A stretch of DNA of 64,000 bases from Lysobacter sp. (GTDB taxonomy: Bacteria > Pseudomonadota > Gammaproteobacteria > Xanthomonadales > Xanthomonadaceae). The notes beneath the pieces were generated by a model. That model was not told the origin of the DNA, ran no database searches, and saw only the letters and a list, made by a program, of their open reading frames with translations. The stretch spans positions 157,445-221,444 of the forward strand of contig JAHCAU010000006.1 of the NCBI GenBank assembly GCA_019634715.1, written 5' to 3'. This document shows, one piece after another, positions 19,683 to 28,685 of the stretch (position 1 is the first letter of the stretch; each line of letters begins with the position of its first letter). Both the position numbers and the translations under genes were made by a program.

Positions 19683-20657
19683 ATGACCTCACGTCGCGAT
19701 TTCCTGACCACCGCGTCGCTCGCCGGCCTCGGCCTGGTCCTGGCGCCGCTCGCGGCCTGCGGCCGCGACGGCAAACCCGCCACCACCGCACCCGCATCCC
19801 GTGCCAGACCCGCGCGAACGCCGCCGCGCGGCGGCGCACTGGCGATGCGCGCCATCCCCTCGACCGGCGAACGCATCCCGGCGATCGGCGTGGGTACCTC
19901 GGGCAGCTACGAGGTCGCCGCCGACTCCCCCGCGTTCGCAGCGTTGCGCGAGGTGGTGAAAGCCTTCTTCGAGGGCGGCGGCACGGTGATCGACACCTCG
20001 CCGAACTACAGCAATGCCGAGGACATCGTCGGCGCTCTGCTGGCCGACGGCGGCTGGCGCGAGCGCTGCTTCCTCGCGACCAAGCTCGCCGCCGACGACC
20101 AGGACGCGCTGGAGCGGCAGTGGGCCGAGTCGAAGCGTCGCCTGCGCACGGGCAAGGTCGAACTGCTGCAGGTGCACAACCTGCGCAACATGGCGCAGGC
20201 CTGGCCGTACGCGCGCAAGCTCAAGGACGCGGGCGAAACGCGCTACATCGGCCTCACCCATTTCCAGGAACGCGCGCATGCCGACCTCGCCCGGCTGATG
20301 CGCGCAGAGAAGCCGGACTTCGTGCAGATCAACTACTCGCCGACCGCGCCGCAGGCGGCGGACACCATCTTCCCGCTGGCGCAGGACCTGGGCATCGCGG
20401 TGATCGTCAACCGGGCCTTCGACGACGGCCGACTGTTCGCGCGCGTCGCCGACAAGCCCCTGCCCGGCTGGGCCGCCGAGATGCAGATCGATTCGTGGGC
20501 GCAGCTGTTCCTGCGCTTCGCGATCAGCCCGGCGGCGGTGACGGTGGTGATCCCCGCGACCGGCAAGCCCGAGCGCCAGGTCGACAACCTCAAGGGCGGC
20601 ATCGGCCCGATGCTCACCGCCGCGCAGCAGGCGGACGTGCGCCAGCTGTTCGCCTGA
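19683..20657 (+). CDS. Tat-exported aldo/keto reductase
   Basis: 324 residues. The N-terminus is a Tat signal (TSRRDFLTT) that also ends in a lipobox-like LAAC (residues 23-26), so the protein may be a periplasmic lipoprotein folded before export. The AKR barrel starts near residue 58 (IPAIGVGTSGSYEV). The tetrad is recognisable: Asp in VIDTSPNYSNAE with its Tyr, Lys in LATKL, and His in LQVHNL. AKRs reduce carbonyls with NADPH. A Tat signal is expected for an enzyme carrying a bound nucleotide. It is followed 27 bp later by an MFS transporter, a probable operon. Confidence 0.88.
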   Translation: MTSRRDFLTTASLAGLGLVLAPLAACGRDGKPATTAPASRARPARTPPRGGALAMRAIPSTGERIPAIGVGTSGSYEVAADSPAFAALREVVKAFFEGGGTVIDTSPNYSNAEDIVGALLADGGWRERCFLATKLAADDQDALERQWAESKRRLRTGKVELLQVHNLRNMAQAWPYARKLKDAGETRYIGLTHFQERAHADLARLMRAEKPDFVQINYSPTAPQAADTIFPLAQDLGIAVIVNRAFDDGRLFARVADKPLPGWAAEMQIDSWAQLFLRFAISPAAVTVVIPATGKPERQVDNLKGGIGPMLTAAQQADVRQLFA

Positions 20658-20684
20658 CACGCCACCCGAACCCGGGACCGACCG

Positions 20685-21959
20685 ATGCGCGACGCCGTTG
20701 CCCGACTGTTCAACCTGGAACGCCACGAAGCCGGCGCGGTGATCGCCGGCTTCGGCATGTTCTTCCTGCTCTTCGCCGGCTTCTTCATGCTGCGGCCGGT
20801 GCGCGAGACCATGGGCGTGGCCGGCGGCGTCGACAACCTGCCGTGGATGTTCACCGCCACCTTCGTCGGCATGCTGCTGGCGATGCCGCTGTTCGGCTGG
20901 GTGGCGGCGCGGGTGGCGCGGCGACGCATCCTGTACTGGGTGTTCGGCTACGTCGCGGCGACGCTGCTGATGTTCGCGGCGGGCATGGCGGCTTCGCCGC
21001 AGGATCCCTGGCTGGCGCGCGGGTTCTACGTCTGGTACTCGGTGTTCAACCTGCTCGCGATCTCGGTGGCGTGGAGCGTGCTGGTCGACGTGTTCGCCAT
21101 CGGCCAGGCCAAGCGCCTGTTCGCGCTGATGGCCGCCGGCGCCAGCCTCGGCGGCCTGTCCGGCCCCTTGCTCGCCGACCGCCTGGTGGCGCCGCTCGGC
21201 CATGCCGGGCTGCTGGCGCTGTCGGCGCTGTGCCTCGTGACCTCGGCCTTCGCGGCCTCGCGCGTGCAGCGCTGGCGCGACCTGCATCCGCTGCCCGCGG
21301 ATGCCGAGGCACCGAGGCAGCAGCCGCTCGGCGGCAATCCCTTCGCCGGCGCGCTCGACGTGCTGCGCTCGCCCTACCTGATGGGCATCGCGCTGTTCGT
21401 GCTGGTGCTGGCGACGCTCAACACCTTCCTCTACCTGCGCCAGGCCGAGCTGGTGGCCGAGATGTTCCCGGACGCCACGCGCCAGACCCAGGTGTTCGCG
21501 CGCATCGATTTCGCGGTGCAGGCGCTGTCGCTGCTGGCGCAGCTGTTCGTCACCGGCCGGCTGGCGCAGCGGCTCGGCGTGCGCGTGCTGCTGGCCGGCG
21601 TACCGCTGCTGATGGCCGCCGGCTTCCTGTGGCTGGCGCTGGCGCCGACCTTCGCGGTGTTCGTGGTGGTGATGGTGACGCGTCGCGCCGGCGAATACGC
21701 TTTCGTGCGACCCGGCCGCGAGATGCTGTACACCGTCGTCCCCCCGGCGCAGAAATACAAGGCCAAGAGCTTCAACGACACCGTGGTCTACCGCGGCGGC
21801 GATGCGGTGAGCGCCTGGGTGAAGGCCGGCATCGACGCGATCGCGCAACAGCCGACGATCGCGATGCTGATCGGCGCGGGCATCGCGCTGGCCTGGACGA
21901 TCAATGGTGCGTGGCTGTCGCGCAGGCTGGATGGCCGGGCGCGCGATGATGCCGCGTGA
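20685..21959 (+). CDS. MFS-type transporter
   Basis: 424 residues with about 12 hydrophobic segments spread over the whole length. The first follows a short cytoplasmic N-terminus (VIAGFGMFFLLFAGFFML). The RPVRETMGVAGGVDNLPWMFTATF segment is typical of a xanthomonad MFS group sometimes compared with nucleotide/NTT-type carriers. The central loop is hydrophilic (about 195-215). The substrate is unknown. It lies 27 bp behind the Tat aldo/keto reductase, so the two may share a substrate. Confidence 0.82.
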   Translation: MRDAVARLFNLERHEAGAVIAGFGMFFLLFAGFFMLRPVRETMGVAGGVDNLPWMFTATFVGMLLAMPLFGWVAARVARRRILYWVFGYVAATLLMFAAGMAASPQDPWLARGFYVWYSVFNLLAISVAWSVLVDVFAIGQAKRLFALMAAGASLGGLSGPLLADRLVAPLGHAGLLALSALCLVTSAFAASRVQRWRDLHPLPADAEAPRQQPLGGNPFAGALDVLRSPYLMGIALFVLVLATLNTFLYLRQAELVAEMFPDATRQTQVFARIDFAVQALSLLAQLFVTGRLAQRLGVRVLLAGVPLLMAAGFLWLALAPTFAVFVVVMVTRRAGEYAFVRPGREMLYTVVPPAQKYKAKSFNDTVVYRGGDAVSAWVKAGIDAIAQQPTIAMLIGAGIALAWTINGAWLSRRLDGRARDDAA

Positions 21960-22059
21960 CCTGCGAGGCATTTGGCTGAGGTCAGAGCATACAGCTTGGG
22001 ATTCACGGATTATCTGGACAGCTCACCGAGACGTGCAACAAGCAGCTTGAAATCCTTCG

Positions 22060-22440
22060 GTACGTCCATGTGTTTCGCTCGCTGTCGCGAGCGAGTTACT
22101 TTTCTTTGCTTGTGCACTGCGCCGCGTGCGGCGCGAACGGCGAAGCCGGCCCGAAGGGCGAGCACCGCAGGTGCGAGTCAAGAAAAGGTAACCAAAAGAA
22201 AGCATTCCCGGCCCATGCGCGTGGCGCATGGGCGCTCAGCTACCCGCGCGCCAGTGGCGCGCAAGCGGGTGTCTTCGCCCCCGTCGGTTGCGCCCGGCGC
22301 TGCGCGCCGGGTCCACGGGTTTCGCGGGGTTTTTCGACAGCACATCCATGTGCTGGTCGAAAAACGCGCGGCATCCTGCCGCGCGCCCTGCGGGCCTGAT
22401 CCGCGAAGCCCGTCGCAACCAGGGGCCCCGGTAGATCAAG
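22060..22440. repeat. Tandem-hairpin intergenic sequence (probable dispersed repeat)
   Basis: Between the MFS gene and the GH16 gene lies a non-coding stretch (21960-22485) dominated by consecutive hairpins: GCTCGC/GCGAGC near 22078, CCCATGCGC/GCGCATGGG near 22212, GCGCGCC/GGCGCGC near 22245, CCCGGCGC/GCGCCGGG near 22297, a long TTTTTCGAC/GTCGAAAAA stem near 22330, and CGCGGCA/TGCCGCG near 22368. It also contains GTCAAGAAAAGGTAACC-type sequence, which I remember as common intergenic sequence in related genomes. No ORF in it has coding character. The TTTTTCGAC stem could terminate transcription. Confidence 0.6.
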
Positions 22441-22485
22441 ATCAAAACCTGAACCATCCGTCCGACAAGGAAATGGAGACGGATT

Positions 22486-23904
22486 TCACAGCCGGGTGAT
22501 GCGCAGCCAGTTGAAGTTCCAGCCGCCCTGCGGCGCGTAGACGCCGAGGTTGTAGGTGCCGGCGGCCACGGTCACCGTGTGCGACACCGTCGTCCACGTC
22601 TGCCAGCCGCCGGTCGCGGGCACCTGCACCTGGCCCAGGAGGATGCCGCCGGCGTTGAGGTCGAGCGAGAGCGCGCCGCCGCCCGGGCTGGCGACACGGT
22701 ATTCCACGCGGTAGCTGCCGCTGCTCGGGAAGGTGACGTTGTTGTAGGCCATCCAGTCGCCGGCATCGATCCAGCCGACGTTCGAACCGCCTTCCGAGCA
22801 GGCCTCGACCTGCACGCCGCTCTGCGCGCTGTAGTTTTCGGCCTGCAGCGTCGTCGACCACGCCTGGCTCACCTTCGCGACCACGATCGAGGTCGCGCGG
22901 TCGTTGAACGCGTCGCCGGTGAGGCAGGCGGTGTCGGCGGTCTTCGTCACGCTCGGCCCGGTGAAGTTGTCGTCCTGGTACAGCGTGACCTGGTAGCCGG
23001 CGTTCACGCGCAGCGACGACAGGTCGTCGTTGACGATGCCGCGCGCCTGCAGCTGCGACAGCGTGTAGCGGCCTTCCGGCAGGGCCACGGCGTATCCGCC
23101 GTAGTTGCAGTGCTGGTACATCGTGGCGACGCCGGTGCCGCCCGGGCCCGCCGAGTACACCCGCACGTAGTCGACCAGCATCTTCGCCGGCAGCTTGCTC
23201 TCGTCGACGGTGAAGCCCGGCCAGTTGCCGCCGATGGCGAAGTTCAGCAGCAGGAAGTAGTCCTGGTGGAACTCCTCGGTGCCGTTGATGCCGTTCTGGA
23301 TGTTCACCTCGTGGAACTTGTTGCCGTCGACGTACCAGCGGATCGCGTTCGCGTCCCACTCGATCGAATACACGTGCCAGTCGGTCACCGTCACCGGGGT
23401 ATTGCCGCCGTACTGCGCGTAATTGCCGTTGTGGTCGCGCCAGTGGATGGTGCCGTAGGTGCGGTCCTCGTTGTTGACGTGCTCCATCACGTCGATCTCG
23501 CCGGCCGCGGGCCAGCCCGCCGTCGGCAGGTTCGCGCCGAGCATCCAGAACGCCGGCCACGCGCCCATGAACGACGGCAGCTTCATCCGCGCCTCGATGC
23601 GCCCGTACTTGAAGGTCTTCACGCCCTGCGTCTTCATGCGCGCGGAGGTGTAGCGGAAACCGCCGAAGTCCTCGCGCCTGGCGGTGATCGCCAGCGCATT
23701 GTTCTCGATCGTCGCGTTCTCGCGCCGGTAGTACTGCAGCTCGTTGTTGCCCCAGCCGCTGGCGCCGTTGCCGGTTTCGAACACCCAGCTCGGCCCGATC
23801 GAGCCGTTGAACTCGTCGCTCCAGACCAGTTGCCAGTTCTGTGCCTGCGCGCCGCCCGCGAACAGCGCGGCGGCGAGCATGACCATGCACTTCATCAGTT
23901 TCAT
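22486..23904 (-). CDS. Secreted GH16 endo-beta-1,3-glucanase with beta/gamma-crystallin and CBM6 modules
   Basis: 472 residues. The start at 23904 gives a Sec signal (about 1-21, GGAQA). The GH16 domain (about 24-270) has the catalytic GEIDVMEHV (Glu136, Asp138, Glu141) typical of laminarinases. Next is a beta/gamma-crystallin-like module (about 275-360: YQHCNYGGYAVALPEGRYT, then LYQDDNFTGPS). A C-terminal CBM6-type module follows (about 365-472: LQAENYSAQSGVQVE, WIDAGDWMAYNNV). It should hydrolyse beta-1,3-glucans of fungal or oomycete walls outside the cell. Promoter expected in the 383-bp gap upstream. Confidence 0.93.
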   Translation of the reverse strand: MKLMKCMVMLAAALFAGGAQAQNWQLVWSDEFNGSIGPSWVFETGNGASGWGNNELQYYRRENATIENNALAITARREDFGGFRYTSARMKTQGVKTFKYGRIEARMKLPSFMGAWPAFWMLGANLPTAGWPAAGEIDVMEHVNNEDRTYGTIHWRDHNGNYAQYGGNTPVTVTDWHVYSIEWDANAIRWYVDGNKFHEVNIQNGINGTEEFHQDYFLLLNFAIGGNWPGFTVDESKLPAKMLVDYVRVYSAGPGGTGVATMYQHCNYGGYAVALPEGRYTLSQLQARGIVNDDLSSLRVNAGYQVTLYQDDNFTGPSVTKTADTACLTGDAFNDRATSIVVAKVSQAWSTTLQAENYSAQSGVQVEACSEGGSNVGWIDAGDWMAYNNVTFPSSGSYRVEYRVASPGGGALSLDLNAGGILLGQVQVPATGGWQTWTTVSHTVTVAAGTYNLGVYAPQGGWNFNWLRITRL

Positions 23905-24287
23905 GATGCGTCCTCTGTGTGGGGGATGGTGTGCGTCGCGACGACGCCATGCGCCAGAGGCATGCGCGCAGGCTCGCGCAAGGCTGCGGCACACACACGG
24001 AGGCGGCGCACGGATGCGGGCGCGCGCTCCACGTCGTCGCCCCGGCGCCGCGCAGGGGCGCGCAGCCGGAGCGCGTCGATCCTATGCGAGCACGCACCGC
24101 ACAAAACGGACAGTCCGACGGACAGGATCGCGGAATTGCGATGCCCATCGCTTTGCACCCGCGACAACGGAAACCAGCCTGGCGCCCGGCCTGGCTCGCC
24201 AGGCCAGGACGCGGCGGACAACGGACAGGCCGCATGGACACGGGGCCGCACGCCGCCTGTATCCTGAGCGCCTCCTCCGAGGCCGCC
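23905..24287. other. Divergent intergenic region
   Basis: 383 bp between the leftward GH16 gene and the rightward PhyH gene. It should contain both promoters. The only features I see are GC-rich hairpins around 23940-24070 and a more AT-containing patch at 24100-24150 (CGCACAAAACGGACAG...GGAATTGCGATGCCC), a plausible promoter zone. No credible gene. Confidence 0.4.
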
Positions 24288-24944
24288 ATGATCGACCGCG
24301 AACGACTCCACCGCGACGGCTACGTGCTGCTCCGCGATGTCATCCCCGCCGACTGGCTCGACGATCTCCGCACCGCGTTCGATGCCGGTGTACTGCCGTC
24401 GTCGCAGTGGCCCGTGCCGCGCGGGCCGGACTGGCGCCATTCGCAGCTCGACCTCGATCCGGTGGTGCAAGCCGTGTGCCGGCTGCCGGTGCTGCTCGCC
24501 GCGGCCGGCGCGCTCATCGGCGAACGCTTCTTCCTCGCGCAGGTGGAAGGTCGCGAACCGCTCGCGGGCGGCGGGCACCAGGGCCTGCATCGCGACTACT
24601 CCGCCGAGCGTCCCGGCGACACGGTGAACGCGCTCGCTTTCTTCGACGATTACGGTCCGGACAACGGCGCCACGCGCCTGGTGCCCGGCAGCCATCGTTC
24701 TGCGCCCGACGCGCCGCCATTCGACCTGGCCGACGAATCGCGCGCGATCCAGCTCAACGGCAGGGCCGGCGACATCCTCGTGTTCGACGCCGACCTCGTG
24801 CATGCCGGCACGCTGAACCCCTCGGGCGCGCGGCGCCGCTCGATCCTGATCGGCTACTTCGCCCAATCGCGCCATGCCGCGCACCTGCAGACCGCGCATC
24901 TGCGCAACGTGCGGATGGACACGAGCGAGCGGTTCGAGCCCTGA
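24288..24944 (+). CDS. Phytanoyl-CoA dioxygenase-family Fe(II)/2-oxoglutarate oxygenase
   Basis: 218 residues from ATG 24288. It begins like PhyH proteins (RERLHRDGYVLLRDVIPADWLDDLR). The iron-binding HxD is in GLHRDYS and the distal His in DLVHAGTLNPSG, followed by RRSILIGYF, which supplies the 2-oxoglutarate-binding Arg. It would hydroxylate a small molecule in the cytoplasm; the substrate cannot be predicted. It stands alone, convergent with the DUF4920 gene 32 bp downstream. Confidence 0.85.
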   Translation: MIDRERLHRDGYVLLRDVIPADWLDDLRTAFDAGVLPSSQWPVPRGPDWRHSQLDLDPVVQAVCRLPVLLAAAGALIGERFFLAQVEGREPLAGGGHQGLHRDYSAERPGDTVNALAFFDDYGPDNGATRLVPGSHRSAPDAPPFDLADESRAIQLNGRAGDILVFDADLVHAGTLNPSGARRRSILIGYFAQSRHAAHLQTAHLRNVRMDTSERFEP

Positions 24945-24976
24945 CCGGTCGCGCAGGACTCAGCCGCGATACAGGC

Positions 24977-25420
24977 TTACGAACCCGCCCCCTGCAGCAG
25001 CACGCCATCGGCGAGAATTCGGTACTCCTCCGACGCCACGGGCAGGCCCTTGCCGTCCTCTTCCAGATGCTTCGCCTGCGCTGGGGTCAGCGCCTTGCGC
25101 GAGAGCACGCCATGCACTTCGGCCTGCCCGGTGCTGTCCTTCGGGATGGCGAACGCGTGGTCGCCGAACATCACCCGCGCGCTGCGGCCGTCGTCCTCCA
25201 GCACCATCCAGCAGCCCTTGGCCTGGCACACCTGCGTGATGCGCCCGCTGAACCGCGCCGGCTTGCCGGCATGCGCATCGAAGTCGCCGATCGCCTGCGA
25301 AATCGGCGTCGCCGTTCCGGCGGGCAGGGGCTTGCCGTAGGACGCGGGGCCGGCGGCATGAGCCGTCAGCGCGAACAGCGCGGCGAGCGGGATCGACGGC
25401 AGGGCGAGGGACAGGCGCAT
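24977..25420 (-). CDS. DUF4920-domain exported protein
   Basis: 147 residues. A Sec signal (about 1-22, ALTAHA) is followed by a DUF4920 domain with the characteristic GKPARFSGRITQVCQAKGCWMVLEDDG. Its CxxxGCW motif suggests an OB-fold-like periplasmic protein with a redox- or metal-capable Cys pair. SARVMFGDHAFAIPKD and EVHGVL also fit the family. No enzymatic role is known to me. It is downstream of the NTF2-like gene on the same strand, with a 92-bp gap. Confidence 0.82.
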   Translation of the reverse strand: MRLSLALPSIPLAALFALTAHAAGPASYGKPLPAGTATPISQAIGDFDAHAGKPARFSGRITQVCQAKGCWMVLEDDGRSARVMFGDHAFAIPKDSTGQAEVHGVLSRKALTPAQAKHLEEDGKGLPVASEEYRILADGVLLQGAGS

Positions 25421-25512
25421 GCAGGGTCTCCGATTGGACAGCAGGACGGCCACGATAGCGCAGGCCTGGCGGGCTTTCACCGTGCCCGCCTCTGGCGCTT
25501 TGTCCGCGAGGA

Positions 25513-25944
25513 CTACGCGTCCGGTGCCTGGCGCGGCGATTCGGTGTGCAGCACCGCGACCCACCGGCCGTTCTTCCTCACCCATGTGGTGGTGTCGTAC
25601 GCCTCCATCACCTGCGCCTTGCCGTCGATCTCGAAGGTCTGCCGCACGGCATAGGTCACGATGGCCACATCGGGCAGGGGGAAGAACACCCGCTCGTCGG
25701 CGAACTCGAATCCGGTGAGCCGCATCGACCCATCCTCGGCCATCTTCCGGTAACCGGCCGGGTCGAAATGGCGGATGCCCATCGCGCACGCGGAGGCGGA
25801 TTCCGCATCGAGCATGTCGACCGCCGTGTCGACGTCGTCGTCGCGCATGGCTTGCCAGAATCCGCGCTCCATGACCATGACCTCGTGGACCCTGCCCTCG
25901 TGGACCCTGGCCTCGTCGACCGAAATCTCGCTGGCCTGCGTCAT
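25513..25944 (-). CDS. NTF2-like / SnoaL-type small protein
   Basis: 143 residues, start at 25944 behind GAGGCTCCG. The domain has the cone-shaped NTF2 pattern: an N-terminal helix (ERGFWQAMRDDDVDTAVDML), then beta strands with MRLTGFEFADERVFFPLPDVAIVTYAVRQTF and TTTWVRKNGRWVAVLHTES at the end, as in DUF4440/SnoaL-like proteins. No signal peptide. Such proteins bind or isomerise small molecules, and the specific role is unknown. The neighbouring DUF4920 gene may be in the same transcript. Confidence 0.82.
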   Translation of the reverse strand: MTQASEISVDEARVHEGRVHEVMVMERGFWQAMRDDDVDTAVDMLDAESASACAMGIRHFDPAGYRKMAEDGSMRLTGFEFADERVFFPLPDVAIVTYAVRQTFEIDGKAQVMEAYDTTTWVRKNGRWVAVLHTESPRQAPDA

Positions 25945-26147
25945 CGGAGCCTCCTCGTGCGCGCTGCGGGGAACACCGACGATGGCACCGACGAACACGG
26001 TCGATGTGAGCACGCGGTTAAACCGTCGTCGGCGATTCCCGTTCGCTTCAGCATCGCGCATCGTCCGCGGCGGTTCATCCGCGCGACAGTCGCGGGCCGC
26101 GGGCCGCGTGCTAGCGTTCCCGGACCACAGGCACGCAAGCTTTCGCC

Positions 26148-27212
26148 ATGCCAGCGAGCGCACGGGACCGCAGCACGGGCACGACCGGAACGCGCAGCGC
26201 ACGCAGCGCCGGCCTGCGTTACGTCAACGATTCGGAACCGGGCATCCGTCGCCGCCGGGCGGGCAAGGGCTTCGTCTACCTGTCCCCCGACGGCAAGCGC
26301 ATCGTCCGGCCGGCCATCCTGCAGCGCATCCGGCAACTGGCGATCCCGCCGGCCTATTCGGATGTCTGGATCTGCCGCGACGCGCGCGGGCACCTGCAGG
26401 CCACGGGGCGCGATGCGCGCGGGCGCAAGCAATACCGCTACCACCCGCAGTGGCGATCGGTGCGCGACGAAGACAAGTTCGCGCATCTCGTCGACTTCGG
26501 GCGCGCGCTGCCGCGCCTGCGCAGGCGGCTGCGCGCGGACCTGCGCCTGCCGGGACTGCCCGCGGACAAGGTGCTCGCGATCGTGGTGTCGCTGCTGATG
26601 GACACCTACATCCGCATCGGCAACGACGCCTACGAGCGCAGCAACGGCTCGTTCGGACTCACCACGCTGCGCAACCGGCACGTGGCCTTCCTCGGCGCGG
26701 GCAAGGCGCGGCTGAGCTTCAGGGGCAAGGGCGGCCAACGCCATTCGCTGCTGATCGACGATCCGCGCCTCGTCCGCCTGGTACGCGCCTGCCAGAGCCT
26801 GCGCGGGCAGTCGCTGTTCCAGTACCGCGGCGACGACGGCCGCATCCACCCCGTGGACTCCGGCGCGGTCAACGACTACCTGTCGCGCGCGATGGGCGCC
26901 GCCTTCACCGCCAAGGAATTCCGCACCTGGGGCGGCACGATGAAGGCCTTCCAGTGCCTCGCCGCGACGCCGCTGCCCGAACCGCCCACGGCCCGCGCGC
27001 TGGCGAAGCGGCACAACGCCGTCGCATGCGAGGTCGCCGCGCTGCTGGGCAACACGCCCGCCGTCTGCCGTCAGGCCTACATCGACCCGGCCCTGTTCGC
27101 CGGATGGCGCGATGGCAGCCTGGCGCGCGCGGCCGCCGACGCGCGCGGTGCCCGCCAGTGGGAATCGGCCCTGATCCGTTTCCTCAAGCGGGCGCGGCGC
27201 CCGGGCGGGTAG
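26148..27212 (+). CDS. DNA topoisomerase IB
   Basis: 354 residues. A basic N-terminus is followed by the poxvirus-type topoisomerase IB core: GLRYVNDSEPGIRRRRAGKGFVYL, then RIRQLAIPPAYSDVWIC, then the tyrosine-recombinase-like catalytic domain with KFAHLVDFG, RIGNDAYERSNGSFGLTTLRNRHV, FRGKGG and KEFRTWGGT. The C-terminal active-site Tyr is in CRQAYIDPALF. It relaxes supercoils by transient 3'-phosphotyrosyl nicking. Bacterial members of this size are common in proteobacteria and not essential. It is single and convergent with the next gene. Confidence 0.93.
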   Translation: MPASARDRSTGTTGTRSARSAGLRYVNDSEPGIRRRRAGKGFVYLSPDGKRIVRPAILQRIRQLAIPPAYSDVWICRDARGHLQATGRDARGRKQYRYHPQWRSVRDEDKFAHLVDFGRALPRLRRRLRADLRLPGLPADKVLAIVVSLLMDTYIRIGNDAYERSNGSFGLTTLRNRHVAFLGAGKARLSFRGKGGQRHSLLIDDPRLVRLVRACQSLRGQSLFQYRGDDGRIHPVDSGAVNDYLSRAMGAAFTAKEFRTWGGTMKAFQCLAATPLPEPPTARALAKRHNAVACEVAALLGNTPAVCRQAYIDPALFAGWRDGSLARAAADARGARQWESALIRFLKRARRPGG

Positions 27213-27269
27213 CGCAGCGCGGGCATCGACCCGGGGGACGCGCCAGGCGCTCGCCCCGCGAACCTCGCT

Positions 27270-28046
27270 TCAGAACACCAGCCGCCCCTGGCCGGCATCG
27301 ATGCCGGCGGCCCACTGCGGCTCCACCGCCAGCAGCGACGCGGACACATCGGTGCAACTGCCGAAGTTGAACACGGCCGCTTCCGAACCGCGCACGACGA
27401 CGTGGCCGCTGTCGGCCCACAGGCGGTAGTCGCGAATGTACGGCGGCGGATTGCCGAGCACGCTGTAGCTGCCGAAGCACACGCGCAGCAGGCGTTGCTG
27501 CGGGAACTGCGCCAGCAGCGTGCGATCGGCAGCGGCGCCCGCCAGTTTCCGCGCCTGCCACGACACCGCGTTCGACCAGGGCAGCGCGCCCAGGCGGATG
27601 TAGTAGCCATTGACCGCCTTCTGCGGCCTGGCCGGGCCGTTGAGCACGATCTTCTTGCCCGACACCACGAAGCAGCCGCCGGGCGCATGCCCCGTCGCCG
27701 CCGCAGGCGTGCCGGTCGAAATCGCCACCCCGTCGATCTCGACGCTGATGGGATAGCCACCCGGCTCGGCGGCATCGACCATCTCGCGACAGACCAGATA
27801 GCTCGCCGGCTCCGCCAGCGTGGCGATCACCGCGGACCGCTGCGTCTCCAGGCGCCACACGCCCCAGCCGCAGTGGTTGTAGCGATCGTTGACCGGCGAC
27901 GGCGGCACGCAGGCGGTGGCCTGCACCGAACTCATCGCGCCGCGATCGCCCACGTCGGGCACCGACTGCGCACGCGCCGTCGCGCATGCCCCGGACGCCA
28001 GCGCCGCGAGCACGCCCGCGGCCGCGAAGGTGTTGCGATGGATCAT
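27270..28046 (-). CDS. Exported hypothetical protein
   Basis: 258 residues from the start at 28046, which gives a signal peptide (about 1-27, ARAQS). The mature part has several cysteines (CVPPSP, HCGW, LVCREM, GGCFVV, RVCFGS, GSCTD) that could form disulfides, and alternates beta-rich segments (VEIDGVAIST, KKIVLNGPAR). It ends in AGIDAGQGRLVF. I do not recognise a family. Base composition matches the surroundings. It stands alone between topoisomerase IB and the PQQ-like gene. Confidence 0.65.
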   Translation of the reverse strand: MIHRNTFAAAGVLAALASGACATARAQSVPDVGDRGAMSSVQATACVPPSPVNDRYNHCGWGVWRLETQRSAVIATLAEPASYLVCREMVDAAEPGGYPISVEIDGVAISTGTPAAATGHAPGGCFVVSGKKIVLNGPARPQKAVNGYYIRLGALPWSNAVSWQARKLAGAAADRTLLAQFPQQRLLRVCFGSYSVLGNPPPYIRDYRLWADSGHVVVRGSEAAVFNFGSCTDVSASLLAVEPQWAAGIDAGQGRLVF

Positions 28047-28249
28047 GTCTGCTCCTGTCCTCGTTGCGGATGCGCGGCATCGAACCGGGGTCCGCCGCGC
28101 CGTGTTCGTGGTAGCCATGGTGTTGTAACCCGCTGGACGCATGCGATCAATCCATTCGCCGCATCATGGTTCGCATGAAGGACACCCGATTGCAGAGTCC
28201 GGGCAAGTGAACGACCTGCGCCCTGCCCGGCATCACGCGGCGGACAGGA

Positions 28250-28588
28250 CTACGGCGTCGACAGTGCGCCGGCATTGGCCTGCCCTGCGACCAGCAGCGA
28301 CGGAGACTGCGAACCCGCGGATTGCAGCGCGAGGCACATGTGGCCGTGCCCGAGACCCGCGAGCCCGTTGCTCCAGAGAATCTCGCCCGTTCGCGCATCC
28401 AGGGCGAACACGTGCCCCTTCGACCCTGCGTACACGCGGTCTCCCTCGCACAACAGGCTGACGATCTCGTAGCCGGTCCCCGGAAGGCTCGTCTGCCAGC
28501 GATCTTCGCCGCTGCATCGATCCACCGCCTTCACGCTTCCGCCTGTCCCGACGAACAGCAGCGCCTCCGGATCGCACACCGTCTTCAT
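28250..28588 (-). CDS. Short PQQ-like beta-propeller repeat protein
   Basis: 112 residues with two to three PQQ/YVTN-type blades: LLFVGTGGSVKAVDRCSGEDRWQ and RVYAGSKGHVFALDARTGEILW are textbook repeats. There is no signal peptide in this reading, and one to three blades cannot close a propeller, so it is either a fragment of a longer gene or a small oligomeric form. Upstream (28589-28685) no extension with repeats is seen. Function unknown; treat it as a possible remnant. Confidence 0.55.
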   Translation of the reverse strand: MKTVCDPEALLFVGTGGSVKAVDRCSGEDRWQTSLPGTGYEIVSLLCEGDRVYAGSKGHVFALDARTGEILWSNGLAGLGHGHMCLALQSAGSQSPSLLVAGQANAGALSTP

Positions 28589-28685
28589 CTGTCATCACCC
28601 CGTCATGTCGCATGGATTCATGACGCCGGAGCATAGCGCGCAACGCAGGTGGCCGGTTCGACGACCTGTCGAACCGGCCACCGGA

